Source of the DNA: a virus
DNA length: 64,000 nucleotides
Reading direction: 5' to 3' (one strand)
IMG/VR virus record: IMGVR_UViG_3300021092_000026
Span: 1-64,000 of that record
Made by a program: the position numbers and the translations under genes
Shown: positions 1-7,947 of the stretch, in pieces
Layout: every line of letters starts with the position of its first letter
How positions within the stretch are numbered: the stretch's first letter is position 1
Notes under the pieces: model-generated
What the model was told of the DNA's origin: nothing
The model's input: the letters and a program-made list of their open reading frames with translations, nothing else
Databases searched by the model: none

Positions 1-192
1 AGATTGTGCCATAGTTGAAACAAAGTTTATTTTGGCTTTAGAAATAGTTTCCAAATCATTTTTTGATAACTTCTTTAAAACCATCATAAGTTTTTTAACA
101 GCAGCTGAATTTGGGTTTATTTTTTTAATATCACCATAAGTCGCTTTTAATAGATTTATTTGATTTTGATTAATGGATTCTTTTAGTCTCAT
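1..192 (-). CDS. Unknown protein, N-terminal 64 residues (runs off window)
   Basis: The reading frame opens with ATG and stays open to the window edge, so the C-terminus is missing. The visible part starts MRLKESINQNQINLLK and is rich in Lys, Asn and Ile, with no recognisable domain. Its ATG overlaps the stop codon of the prohead protease gene upstream in an ATGA, suggesting translational coupling. In T4 the gene after 21 is the scaffold gene 22, but I see no similarity to gp22, so position alone suggests a head-assembly role. Confidence 0.7.
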   Translation of the reverse strand, partial: MRLKESINQNQINLLKATYGDIKKINPNSAAVKKLMMVLKKLSKNDLETISKAKINFVSTMAQS

Positions 193-827
193 TTTGTTTC
201 TCCAAAATTACATTCACAATATCCACCAATTTCACAAATAATATCTCTCATAATATCATTTGCTTTTTCATACTTATTAACCTTACCAACATTACGATTT
301 ACACTCTCATTAACAGGCTTTAAAAACGCACCAAAGGTAGATGGGTTACTTACAAAATCCCAACATATTAAATCAAAATCACCCTCAACAGCAACTGTCC
401 CATCTTCTTTAATTTGACGAACCGATCCCATACCTCGTGATGATATACCAACGGTACACCCGGCCTCTATTAACTCTTTAAGTATTCTTCCAGAGGGTGT
501 GTTAAGTATTTCTACCTTACCAACAACATCCTTACCATCCCACCAAACATCTCTAATAATGTGCGATGTATTCTTTAACTCAACTACTGATGATTCGGGA
601 TGGTCTAACTCACCATATGCACGGTTTTCTTTAATTTCCCTATCTTTGTATTTTGAAACCTCACGCTTTAATATACTTTCAGGATATACTCTACCATTTT
701 GGTTTTTTTCGTTTGCTCTTTGTAGAACACCACTTACAATAAGTCTACCATCACCCTTCATCGCAGCTTCTTTAAGCTGCTGGGGTTTTACATCAAATAC
801 AATAGTATCAACCAATAGCTGTTTCAT
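189..827 (-). CDS. gp21: Prohead core serine protease (T4 gp21-like)
   Basis: Predicted prohead maturation protease that cleaves scaffold and head proteins before DNA packaging. The 212-residue length matches T4 gp21. Two family hallmarks are visible: the histidine motif GELDHPESS at residues 73-80 (His76) and the serine motif GISSRGMGS near residues 127-135 (Ser129 or Ser130), followed by a conserved FDLICWDFVSNPS stretch. The gene lies downstream of the portal gene with two unknown genes between, the same region where T4 has 67, 68 and 21. The stop overlaps the next ATG. Family assignment is firm; which of the two serines is catalytic is inferred. Confidence 0.93.
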   Translation of the reverse strand: MKQLLVDTIVFDVKPQQLKEAAMKGDGRLIVSGVLQRANEKNQNGRVYPESILKREVSKYKDREIKENRAYGELDHPESSVVELKNTSHIIRDVWWDGKDVVGKVEILNTPSGRILKELIEAGCTVGISSRGMGSVRQIKEDGTVAVEGDFDLICWDFVSNPSTFGAFLKPVNESVNRNVGKVNKYEKANDIMRDIICEIGGYCECNFGETK

Positions 828-830
828 CTT

Positions 831-1349
831 TTATGCACCCAATTGTTTAATCTTAAATGAAATACGATTTAACCTCTCTGATATTTTAGAAAAGTTATTT
901 CTTGTCTTTTTCCAATATGTGTTGGATGAAACACCCATTTCGGTTTTTAATTTTATATTTTGATTTACCAAGTGTTCTACTTCGTAAATTTTTCTATTAA
1001 TTTCTTTGATCGCTTTATTAATTTTTAGCTGGGGAGAACCCATTTCTTCTTTTCGATATTGACGATAATTTAATTCGTTAATCGTATCTTCAATCCCCTT
1101 TTCCCATCTTTCTAAAAAATTTCTTTTTACGCTTTTTATTTTTTTATATCCCAACACCTCAATATGGTCATCATCCATATCCTTTTCACTTTTTGCAAAT
1201 GCGTGTGGAGTTCGTGGTGGACCAGCACCACCATCCAAATTAGAGGTAACATTTTGTTCTTCTAATTCGGAATCTTTTTCATCCTGCTCTTCTATTTCCT
1301 CTAGCTGCTTGAATTGTTTATCAAGCTCTTCAATTAGAAATCTACTCAT
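831..1349 (-). CDS. Unknown acidic/coiled-coil protein, possible prohead core component
   Basis: 172 residues, not recognised as a named family. The N-terminal 50 residues are very acidic (runs of E, D and Q), the middle is basic, and the C-terminal half is predicted helical with heptad-like spacing of I, L and V. It lies between the portal-side gene and the prohead protease, where T4 places the small core proteins gp67 and gp68. A scaffold or core role is an inference from position and charge only. Confidence 0.75.
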   Translation of the reverse strand: MSRFLIEELDKQFKQLEEIEEQDEKDSELEEQNVTSNLDGGAGPPRTPHAFAKSEKDMDDDHIEVLGYKKIKSVKRNFLERWEKGIEDTINELNYRQYRKEEMGSPQLKINKAIKEINRKIYEVEHLVNQNIKLKTEMGVSSNTYWKKTRNNFSKISERLNRISFKIKQLGA

Positions 1350-1350
1350 A

Positions 1351-2181
1351 TTAAATACCTTTTAATTCGTTCAATAGTTGATGATATCGTAAAAGACCTA
1401 AAGCCTGATTTTCCGAAACTATTTTAGAATTAGATAATCCATCAATTAAATTGATAACTTCTTTAAGTTTTATAGCAGAAACTTTATCTGAAATTTTTAT
1501 TTTAGAAAATTCTTTTTTAAGTTTTTCACTTTCTCTTAAAATAAATCTTTTTAAGTTATCAGAATTATCAACATTATTGATGTAATTTCTAAGAACCAAT
1601 TTTTGCTCGGTAGTTAAAACTTTATACTTTTCATTAAACTTATCAACTAAAAATTTGTATGCTAATAATCTTACATCTTTTGATTCATTTACATATTGAT
1701 TGTTTACTGCTTTTTCAGTTTTTGGTTTTTTTGTTACATTTTCTAATATAACATTTTTACATTCAACCCATTCTTTTGGGGATGTCCCTTCGTTGTTTTC
1801 AAACAATTTGTAAATAGATGCAAGAGATTTATAATTGGATACTCTATATTTGAAAAAATCATTTGTGTTAAAGCGTTCATTAATTGTTTTAATTAAGTTA
1901 TATTTCTCACGCTTCAATACACCTTCATTTAATTTTTTTCTTTCGGATAAAACAATATTTAAAAACTCTTGTGCTTTATAAGAATTATCAAAGTTTTCTT
2001 TTACTAAATATTGATATAGTTTTAATTCTTTACTTAGTTCACTTCCGTTTTTAAAGTGTTTTTTAATGATAGAAAGGGCTGGTGAGTTTTTTTCGTTCAA
2101 TGTATCAGATGCAATTTGTCTGACAAGCAATTCAAACAAAACACCTGTATTTTTAAATTTTGAATGTCTAAGTTTGTTCAT
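1351..2181 (-). CDS. Conserved phage protein between portal and protease
   Basis: 276 residues, lysine-rich and almost entirely helical by composition, beginning MNKLRHSKFKNTGVLFELLV. That opening resembles uncharacterised proteins I recall near the portal gene of marine T4-like phages, but no function is known to me. Cysteines are rare and no enzymatic motif is visible. A late-type TATATTTA element lies 30 nt upstream of the ATG. A structural or head-assembly role is likely from context. Confidence 0.78.
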   Translation of the reverse strand: MNKLRHSKFKNTGVLFELLVRQIASDTLNEKNSPALSIIKKHFKNGSELSKELKLYQYLVKENFDNSYKAQEFLNIVLSERKKLNEGVLKREKYNLIKTINERFNTNDFFKYRVSNYKSLASIYKLFENNEGTSPKEWVECKNVILENVTKKPKTEKAVNNQYVNESKDVRLLAYKFLVDKFNEKYKVLTTEQKLVLRNYINNVDNSDNLKRFILRESEKLKKEFSKIKISDKVSAIKLKEVINLIDGLSNSKIVSENQALGLLRYHQLLNELKGI

Positions 2182-2210
2182 TTTTATTTTTATCCCTATA
2201 TATCATTTAA

Positions 2211-2218
2211 TAAATATA
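2211..2218 (-). promoter_or_regulatory. Late-type promoter element TATATTTA
   Basis: TATATTTA in the coding direction, about 30 nt before the ATG of the 276-residue gene, with no -33 box. It matches the motif repeated before most structural genes here. Confidence 0.4.
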
Positions 2219-2228
2219 CTAAAATTGA

Positions 2229-4148
2229 TTAAACCATATCATTTAGTATGTTTTTCTCATCTAACATACTAACTTCATTAATTTCACTTTCCGTTGAAAG
2301 AGATTCAATTAACATTTTTTTACTTTTCATTTTCGATTGTTGTAAACTTGCTTTCAATTGCATTCCCTCAACTGATAACGGTGATTTTCTAAATCTGTGA
2401 TATGTTGATTCGGGTGATATATTTTTTTCATATCCTAACGGATTTCTACCAAAGTTACTTTCATCCGTCCCAGTAGTACTTCCTTTTTGTGGAGCTCCTG
2501 CGTCAGGAAATCCACCTTCGGGCGAACCACCATCCGGTCCTACTTCACTATTAGGTGCGGCAGGGAATTGTTGCCCACCGCCTTCTTCAGCGGGTTGTTG
2601 CTGAGACATGGAAGCCATATCATGTGGTGTTCCAAATGATTCGCCTGTTTTAAGTGGGTCATTACCTTCATTTTCAATTTGATTCTGCCTAAACCCTAAC
2701 TTCAAATCATCAATAACCCTTTGCTGTTCAACTTTCCATTCATCATCGGACATATTGAATATATTTTTATATATCCATTCCTGTGATAATAATTTTGATG
2801 TTTTAATATCGGTTGCTAATCTAACATTTTCAACCCATAAGGCAACTTTTTCTTGCTGATAAACAATGGATGGTGGGGTTAGTTCCAACCAAAAGTTTGA
2901 TAAATCTTCATTTTCATATCCTTGTGCGTAAAGGTGAATAATTGCTATTTTGGTTAATTCCGAAAGAACAATTTTTTGAACCCTCTCAATACTCCGTGCA
3001 AAACGAATATCTTGTTGTGCTAATGTTGCTTTACCCTCTACACCCTCTTCATATCCAATAAACGCTTTTGGAACTTTAAGAGCGGCCTGCATTCGGTTTT
3101 TTAGGTAGTTAATATCTTCAATACCTGTAAATTCCATACCATTTAAAGTATCAATCTGAGTTCCAGACTGCCCACCTCTGACGGGTAAATAATAATCTTC
3201 CAACATATTTTGAATGTTGAATTTAAGATTATAATCCCCAGTGTTTTGGTCCACATATGGGATTTTTTTCATTTGGTCAATAATGTTTCTAATATGTTGG
3301 TCAACCTCATTTGGTGGTATATTACCAACATCAATTTTAAATACCCTTTTTTCAGGTGCTCTCATAATACGATGAATTAACATCGCATCTTCCATAAGAG
3401 TTAATTGCTTCCAAGTCTTTCTTGCCGGTTCTAAAAGTGAACGGCCGTAAGGTAAAAAGTTTGTATCTGAAAATAATCTAAAGTGTGCTATTCTATAGAA
3501 TGGAATATAATTTTGTAAATCATTTTGAGATTTTTGATAATTAAATCCTGTTGTACCTCCACCAAAAGATGTCATTTTAAAACGAACTTCGTATGGATTA
3601 TCAGGATTAAAACCCTCTTCCCTTTCAATCTCATACGCAGATATTGGTGATGCGTTTACAATACCAATACCCTCTTCTATATCCAAATCTAAATAATAAT
3701 CACCATATTTATTCATCCCCCTAATCCATGCCCATAAATTGAACTCAATGTTTAAGACATCATAAAAAAGGTTGTGTAGTATTTTTTTTATATTTTCATC
3801 ATCAGAATTAATTCGTAAAACATCACCTATATCATTTTTAAGAGTGCATTCATCCGAATAAATATCTAACACCGAAGCGATGATTGAATCTTTATCCATT
3901 GCTTCATAATCCGTATATAACTCTAATCTATTGGATGAATAGTTGTATTGATTGTTGTATGTTTCCCAATTTTGGCGGGTGCTGTGCAATCTACCAAATC
4001 TATCGTAGTAAGATGTTCCTTTTATATTACCCTGTGATTGTAATCTTTGAGTATCAATTGCACGAGTTTTACCTTTACCAATTCTCCTTATTACAACTTG
4101 CGTTGAAAATAATCTTTGCAATCTACCGAATAGTGATTTATCTGCCAT
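2229..4148 (-). CDS. gp20: Portal vertex protein (T4 gp20-like)
   Basis: Forms the dodecameric portal through which DNA is packaged and to which the neck attaches. At 639 residues it is somewhat longer than T4 gp20 (524), mainly from a Gly/Pro/Gln-rich low-complexity C-terminal stretch around residues 505-570. The N-terminal part carries typical portal features (NQYNYSSNRLELYTDYEAMDKDSIIASVLDIYSDE) only in sections; later segments such as EKRVFKIDVGNIP and LKVPKAFIGYEEG agree with the family. The ATG lies exactly 5 nt after a TATATTTA element, predicting a leaderless late mRNA. It follows the terminase gene by 19 nt. Confidence 0.93.
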   Translation of the reverse strand: MADKSLFGRLQRLFSTQVVIRRIGKGKTRAIDTQRLQSQGNIKGTSYYDRFGRLHSTRQNWETYNNQYNYSSNRLELYTDYEAMDKDSIIASVLDIYSDECTLKNDIGDVLRINSDDENIKKILHNLFYDVLNIEFNLWAWIRGMNKYGDYYLDLDIEEGIGIVNASPISAYEIEREEGFNPDNPYEVRFKMTSFGGGTTGFNYQKSQNDLQNYIPFYRIAHFRLFSDTNFLPYGRSLLEPARKTWKQLTLMEDAMLIHRIMRAPEKRVFKIDVGNIPPNEVDQHIRNIIDQMKKIPYVDQNTGDYNLKFNIQNMLEDYYLPVRGGQSGTQIDTLNGMEFTGIEDINYLKNRMQAALKVPKAFIGYEEGVEGKATLAQQDIRFARSIERVQKIVLSELTKIAIIHLYAQGYENEDLSNFWLELTPPSIVYQQEKVALWVENVRLATDIKTSKLLSQEWIYKNIFNMSDDEWKVEQQRVIDDLKLGFRQNQIENEGNDPLKTGESFGTPHDMASMSQQQPAEEGGGQQFPAAPNSEVGPDGGSPEGGFPDAGAPQKGSTTGTDESNFGRNPLGYEKNISPESTYHRFRKSPLSVEGMQLKASLQQSKMKSKKMLIESLSTESEINEVSMLDEKNILNDMV

Positions 4149-4153
4149 AAATA

Positions 4154-4161
4154 TAAATATA
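4154..4161 (-). promoter_or_regulatory. Late-type promoter element directly before the portal ATG
   Basis: TATATTTA in the coding direction followed by exactly 5 nt and the portal ATG. No TTG-type -33 box is seen at the 19 nt distance. The geometry is shared with the starts at 14229 and 32769. Confidence 0.5.
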
Positions 4162-4167
4162 AATTTT

Positions 4168-5754
4168 TTATAATAACCAACTCAAGTCAACATCGTTACC
4201 ACGAATATCTTTCATTGAGTATGGGTTTTGTGTTTGATTTCTGCTTGAAAATACTCCTGGTTGGTTTGAAGATACTTTGGTAATATGACTTAATGCAGAT
4301 CTGGTTAAATCCATTCCTTGCTGTCTTAATTTAAGAGCAGTATCTCTTACCCAAAGACCTGTGGAAAATGATATAACTAAATCATCGTTGTAACCCTTTT
4401 GTGCTTCTGCTCTTGAACCATTCCAAATAAACACAAACAATTCATCCAATAACCTTTTAGAGCGAATTATAGGTGATTTCTCTCTCATATAAGTATCTAA
4501 TTTTGATACAATCAATGGACGGGTTTTTTGTGTTATTGAAAACCCTGGTACCATATCCTCTTTTTGTTTTAAATCCCAACCACGCCTTAAATGAATATCC
4601 TCATCAATATAACCCAGTTCTCTATATGAATAATAAAGGTTTTGATAATTACGGTCAATTGCCTCTTGGATAACTGCCCACCCAATATTTGCGTTTTCAA
4701 TCACCAACAAAGCATTGTTCCATTCCGTTGCAACTGATGTTAGAAACGCCCCATATTGTTTTGTTTCTATCTTACCCCTATACTCTGCCACCTGTTCAAT
4801 TCGTTCTACATCAATAACATGAAAAGCAGAATAGTCTGCTCCATCACCCCTAGCAACATCAGCTACAACAATATAATTCTTTTCATAGTTTGGATAATCC
4901 CATATCCAATAATTTGCATCAAAACCACGCTTTTCAACGGGGTCGGTAATGTAAGTTTCTTTATACCACTCCAATACACTACCATCTACAACAGTATAAC
5001 CCGATGATATAAAATCAGTATCGCATTCTTGTGCAGCACCCTTTTCACCCAATAATCGGGTTTGTTCATCTCTCCATCGTTGATTTCTTTCTGGATGAAC
5101 TGTCCAATGTAATCTTGTAGGATGCCATTTATCACCCTGCTCACCTTGCAACCAAACTTTGTGGAAAAAATTACCTACACCATTTGGAGTTGAAAGAATG
5201 ATAGCCCCACCACCGGTTGATAACGTTGATTGTGCTGATAACCATATCTCTTCAATACCTTTAATAAATGCAGCCTCATCAATAATCAGTAATGAAAGTG
5301 CTTCAGAACGACCTGCCGTTTCGGTTGCGGATACTGCTTTAATTTGCGAACCATTTTTCAATCTTAATGATAATTTGTTATCTTCTGCAGCAGGAACTTT
5401 TAACCAACTTGGTAAGTTATCATACATAAACCTAACTTTTGTAACAAGATTTTTTGCTACATCTTGTGTGGTAGCAATTACAAGTATGTTCTTATCTCTA
5501 TGAAATAACATTAACCAAGTTGCATATCCAGCACTAATAGTGGATATACCTAACTGACGTGATTTAAGGATAACATTAAAACGATGTTCTTTAAAATTAT
5601 CAATTAATCCCTCTTGAAAATCGTATAGGTTAAATAATATCTTACCCCTATGTGGGTGTTGTATGTAACAAAATTTTTTAAAAAAGTATACGGGGTCTTT
5701 TGCACACTTTACATACTCATCGGATATTAATTCCTTTAAAGATTTACCAGCCAT
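4168..5754 (-). CDS. gp17: Terminase large subunit (T4 gp17-like)
   Basis: DNA-packaging ATPase and headful nuclease. Residues 65-72 (SRQLGIST) form the phage-type Walker A, 155-162 (LLIIDEAA) the Walker B and 188-192 (STPNG) the coupling motif. The C-terminal RNase H-like nuclease starts near residue 296 with VVADVARGDGADYSAF, where Asp299 is the expected first metal ligand. The 528-residue length is shorter than T4 gp17 (610) but complete. Order terminase, portal, protease is as in T4 without the intervening tail sheath and tube genes, which must lie elsewhere. Confidence 0.96.
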   Translation of the reverse strand: MAGKSLKELISDEYVKCAKDPVYFFKKFCYIQHPHRGKILFNLYDFQEGLIDNFKEHRFNVILKSRQLGISTISAGYATWLMLFHRDKNILVIATTQDVAKNLVTKVRFMYDNLPSWLKVPAAEDNKLSLRLKNGSQIKAVSATETAGRSEALSLLIIDEAAFIKGIEEIWLSAQSTLSTGGGAIILSTPNGVGNFFHKVWLQGEQGDKWHPTRLHWTVHPERNQRWRDEQTRLLGEKGAAQECDTDFISSGYTVVDGSVLEWYKETYITDPVEKRGFDANYWIWDYPNYEKNYIVVADVARGDGADYSAFHVIDVERIEQVAEYRGKIETKQYGAFLTSVATEWNNALLVIENANIGWAVIQEAIDRNYQNLYYSYRELGYIDEDIHLRRGWDLKQKEDMVPGFSITQKTRPLIVSKLDTYMREKSPIIRSKRLLDELFVFIWNGSRAEAQKGYNDDLVISFSTGLWVRDTALKLRQQGMDLTRSALSHITKVSSNQPGVFSSRNQTQNPYSMKDIRGNDVDLSWLL

Positions 5755-5758
5755 TGGT

Positions 5759-6361
5759 TTATTTACTTATTTGCCAATAAATCTTTCCCGTAAAGTTTGG
5801 AGTTAATTCGTTATCTATACCAACACCAAATGCAAATGATTTTCTTTTTTTGGTTCTAATTAATAATTCACCATTGGCAATCATATAGTTTCTACTACCT
5901 GTAAAACCACCCCCTAAATAAATTTCTCTTTTATTTATTAAAATACTATGGGTAACAGTTTTTGTTGGTATGACAACAGTTGTGATTGATTGTCGGGACT
6001 GAATTTGATTTTGTGAAATTGTATCTTTTAATACCACATACCCAAAGGTATCTACCGCAACAGTATCTTCGTAGTAATACTTTGAATAGTAATCTGCTAA
6101 AAGTGCCATTGTATCAATAGGTTGAGGTTGGCTTACTATAAAGCTATCAATATCAATTACAACCCTATCTTTCCATTGTGGTACATAAACTTTTGATTCA
6201 TTAGTGATAGTATCGTATTTATATTCCACCGTTGTAACGGTGTCTATAGTAGGTTCATTGTTAAAAATTCTCTTAACAAACCCCATAGGTAATTTATCCC
6301 TAAGTAAAAATAGGATAATTAATACAACTACTACTAATCCAAAAATTTTAGATATTTTCAT
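5759..6361 (-). CDS. Membrane-anchored unknown protein
   Basis: 200 residues with one N-terminal transmembrane segment (residues 7-21, FGLVVVVLIILFLL) and a mostly beta-rich remainder containing many Thr and Tyr, a DTISQNQI segment and a glycine-rich EIYLGGGFTGSRNY stretch. This is an N-in/C-out single-pass topology. The organisation recalls envelope-facing proteins of Bacteroidota phages, but I cannot name the family. It overlaps the next upstream gene by 14 nt. A spanin-like or other envelope role is possible but not shown. Confidence 0.75.
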   Translation of the reverse strand: MKISKIFGLVVVVLIILFLLRDKLPMGFVKRIFNNEPTIDTVTTVEYKYDTITNESKVYVPQWKDRVVIDIDSFIVSQPQPIDTMALLADYYSKYYYEDTVAVDTFGYVVLKDTISQNQIQSRQSITTVVIPTKTVTHSILINKREIYLGGGFTGSRNYMIANGELLIRTKKRKSFAFGVGIDNELTPNFTGKIYWQISK

Positions 6362-6662
6362 TATTCTTTTTTTGCTTTTTATGCTTTACTCTATAATTAT
6401 TTTTTCTTTTTGGGTTTGGTTTTTGCTCAACAACAGCATCAGTTTTAGGTTCTTCGGCAACAGGTGTTGCTTTTTTAACTTCAACTTTGGGTTGTTCAAC
6501 TTTGGGTTGTTCAGTTTTTGATTCCCAAGTTGGTGCTAATGTACCAGCATATCTTGGCGATGATGTAAAAGTTGGTTGTTTTGGAACTACCAATGTTTCA
6601 ATCTTTTTTGGTTCGGCTTTTTGGCCAAAAATTAAACTAAATAATCTTTTTAAAATGTTCAT
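6348..6662 (-). CDS. Small Lys/Pro-rich protein
   Basis: 104 residues. After a short amphipathic start (MNILKRLFSLIFG) the protein is low-complexity, with EQPKV repeats around residues 50-62 and a strongly basic C-terminus. It is preceded by AGGAGA 6 nt before ATG and a late-type element. The overlap with the membrane-anchored gene downstream suggests joint translation. No function recognised. Confidence 0.65.
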   Translation of the reverse strand: MNILKRLFSLIFGQKAEPKKIETLVVPKQPTFTSSPRYAGTLAPTWESKTEQPKVEQPKVEVKKATPVAEEPKTDAVVEQKPNPKRKNNYRVKHKKQKKNNENI

Positions 6663-6681
6663 AACTTTTCTCCTGTTTTTA

Positions 6682-6689
6682 TAAATATT
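6682..6689 (-). promoter_or_regulatory. Late-type promoter element AATATTTA
   Basis: AATATTTA in the coding direction, 19 nt before the ATG of the Lys/Pro-rich gene, with an AGGAGA ribosome-binding site between. Confidence 0.35.
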
Positions 6690-6700
6690 GATTTTTTTTG

Positions 6701-7636
6701 TTAAACTAATTTTGATATTAAATATGATGCTTTATCAATTAATAACCGATTGTATGGGCTGGATGTTATTATTGGTAATGCGTTTACAATATCCACTTTT
6801 GATTTTATATACAACTTTGATTTCGGGTCATTTTCAAACTTTTTAGCACCCCACAAATGGTATATTGATTGGTTTAATAATTTGTGAGCATCTTCTGATT
6901 GAGAATCAAAATCAAATGTGTAAAAAGCTTGATTGGTATAAACTACGGGGACCAATGCTTTTGTTTTTATTTTTTTATAATACTTTGAAAGTGCTGCTAA
7001 TAACCATTGTTCTAATATAATTTGTGGTGAAGATTCGGCGTACAGTAATAACTTTTCTTTTGTCATATTTTTTGTTTCCCCACTACCACCCAAAACAAAA
7101 TTAAAGTAATGATTTACATAATCGTTTTTAAATTTTTCGTTGAACATCCCAACAATAGCACAATTCATTGGAAATGAATCTTTAAAAGAATTTATTAGCT
7201 TTTTATCCCATTTCCAATTATCCGAATGTTCTATATCCAATGGATTACCATATGTGGTTGGTGATTCTCTATGAAGATACAATAAATCGCATCCCACCGA
7301 TTCTTTCTTTAAATTTTTATACAAAACCAAATCAGTATCATAAATAACAAATGGAGTTTTTAACTTTGACATTGCCCACAATTTAGGTGATGCCCAAAAG
7401 TTGGGTGATATTTTATCGTATGGATAATCATCAAAATAATCAGTAATAACACCATCATAAAGTGGGGTTATATTCCAACTATCATAAAATTCTTTTGATT
7501 TTTTATCCGTTATTAAGTATAATGGTGTATCCGAATTGTGCGTTTTATGCGTAATACAAGAATACATTTGAACTAACAACTCAAAAGAGCCTGGTGGTCT
7601 ATTTTGATTGACCAAAAACACATGATATGAATTCAT
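6701..7636 (-). CDS. Glycosyltransferase-like protein (GT-A fold, DxD)
   Basis: 311 residues. The N-terminal half has a Rossmann-like pattern ending in FVIYDTDLVLY (residues 96-106); DTD at 100-102 fits the metal-binding DxD of GT-A glycosyltransferases. Later EQWLLAAL and a C-terminal YHLWGAKK motif resemble the DUF6734 family as I remember it. It could modify sugars on phage DNA, virions or host polysaccharide. The substrate cannot be read from sequence. A late-type element precedes it, so expression with structural genes is likely. Confidence 0.7.
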   Translation of the reverse strand: MNSYHVFLVNQNRPPGSFELLVQMYSCITHKTHNSDTPLYLITDKKSKEFYDSWNITPLYDGVITDYFDDYPYDKISPNFWASPKLWAMSKLKTPFVIYDTDLVLYKNLKKESVGCDLLYLHRESPTTYGNPLDIEHSDNWKWDKKLINSFKDSFPMNCAIVGMFNEKFKNDYVNHYFNFVLGGSGETKNMTKEKLLLYAESSPQIILEQWLLAALSKYYKKIKTKALVPVVYTNQAFYTFDFDSQSEDAHKLLNQSIYHLWGAKKFENDPKSKLYIKSKVDIVNALPIITSSPYNRLLIDKASYLISKLV

Positions 7637-7652
7637 CGTAACTTATTTATAA

Positions 7653-7660
7653 TAAATATG
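7653..7660 (-). promoter_or_regulatory. Late-type promoter element CATATTTA
   Basis: CATATTTATTATAAATAAG in the coding direction, about 16 nt before the ATG of the glycosyltransferase-like gene. Confidence 0.4.
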
Positions 7661-7673
7661 GAACTAAAATTAA

Positions 7674-7946
7674 TTAATTCAATAATTTAATATTTACTTC
7701 AAGTGGTGTATTTCCACGAATAATTCTATGGTAAGTTTCTTTTTTAATTTTAAATTTATCACCAGCTTTTAATTCAATCGGAACTTCATTATCCAACTGA
7801 AACATCCAACCTTTACCACTTACAACCTCTACCAATCTATCTTCCCTATCTCTATGCCAAACCAATTCCGAATTATCTACATTTGGTTTAAATACTCTAC
7901 GAAGATTGTTTTCGGACCTGGTTTCAGAATACGGTCTTTTTGCCAT
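7674..7946 (-). CDS. Small cupin-fold protein
   Basis: 90 residues. The core VSGKGWMFQLDNEVPIELKAGDKF and TYHRIIRG pattern is that of a single cupin barrel. The first cupin motif lacks the usual pair of histidines, though WHRD at residues 31-34 and YHR near 71-73 could supply ligands. Proteins with the ELVWHRDREDR segment occur in T4-like cyanophages as I recall. No reaction can be assigned. It is 1 nt from the upstream 482-residue gene, so they probably share a transcript. Confidence 0.72.
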   Translation of the reverse strand: MAKRPYSETRSENNLRRVFKPNVDNSELVWHRDREDRLVEVVSGKGWMFQLDNEVPIELKAGDKFKIKKETYHRIIRGNTPLEVNIKLLN

Positions 7947-7947
7947 A

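Noticed and set aside
2229-4148. T4-style TATAAATA late promoters reading on the plus strand
   Set aside because: TATAAATA appears only as the reverse complement of the coding-direction TATTTATA and no plus-strand genes exist.
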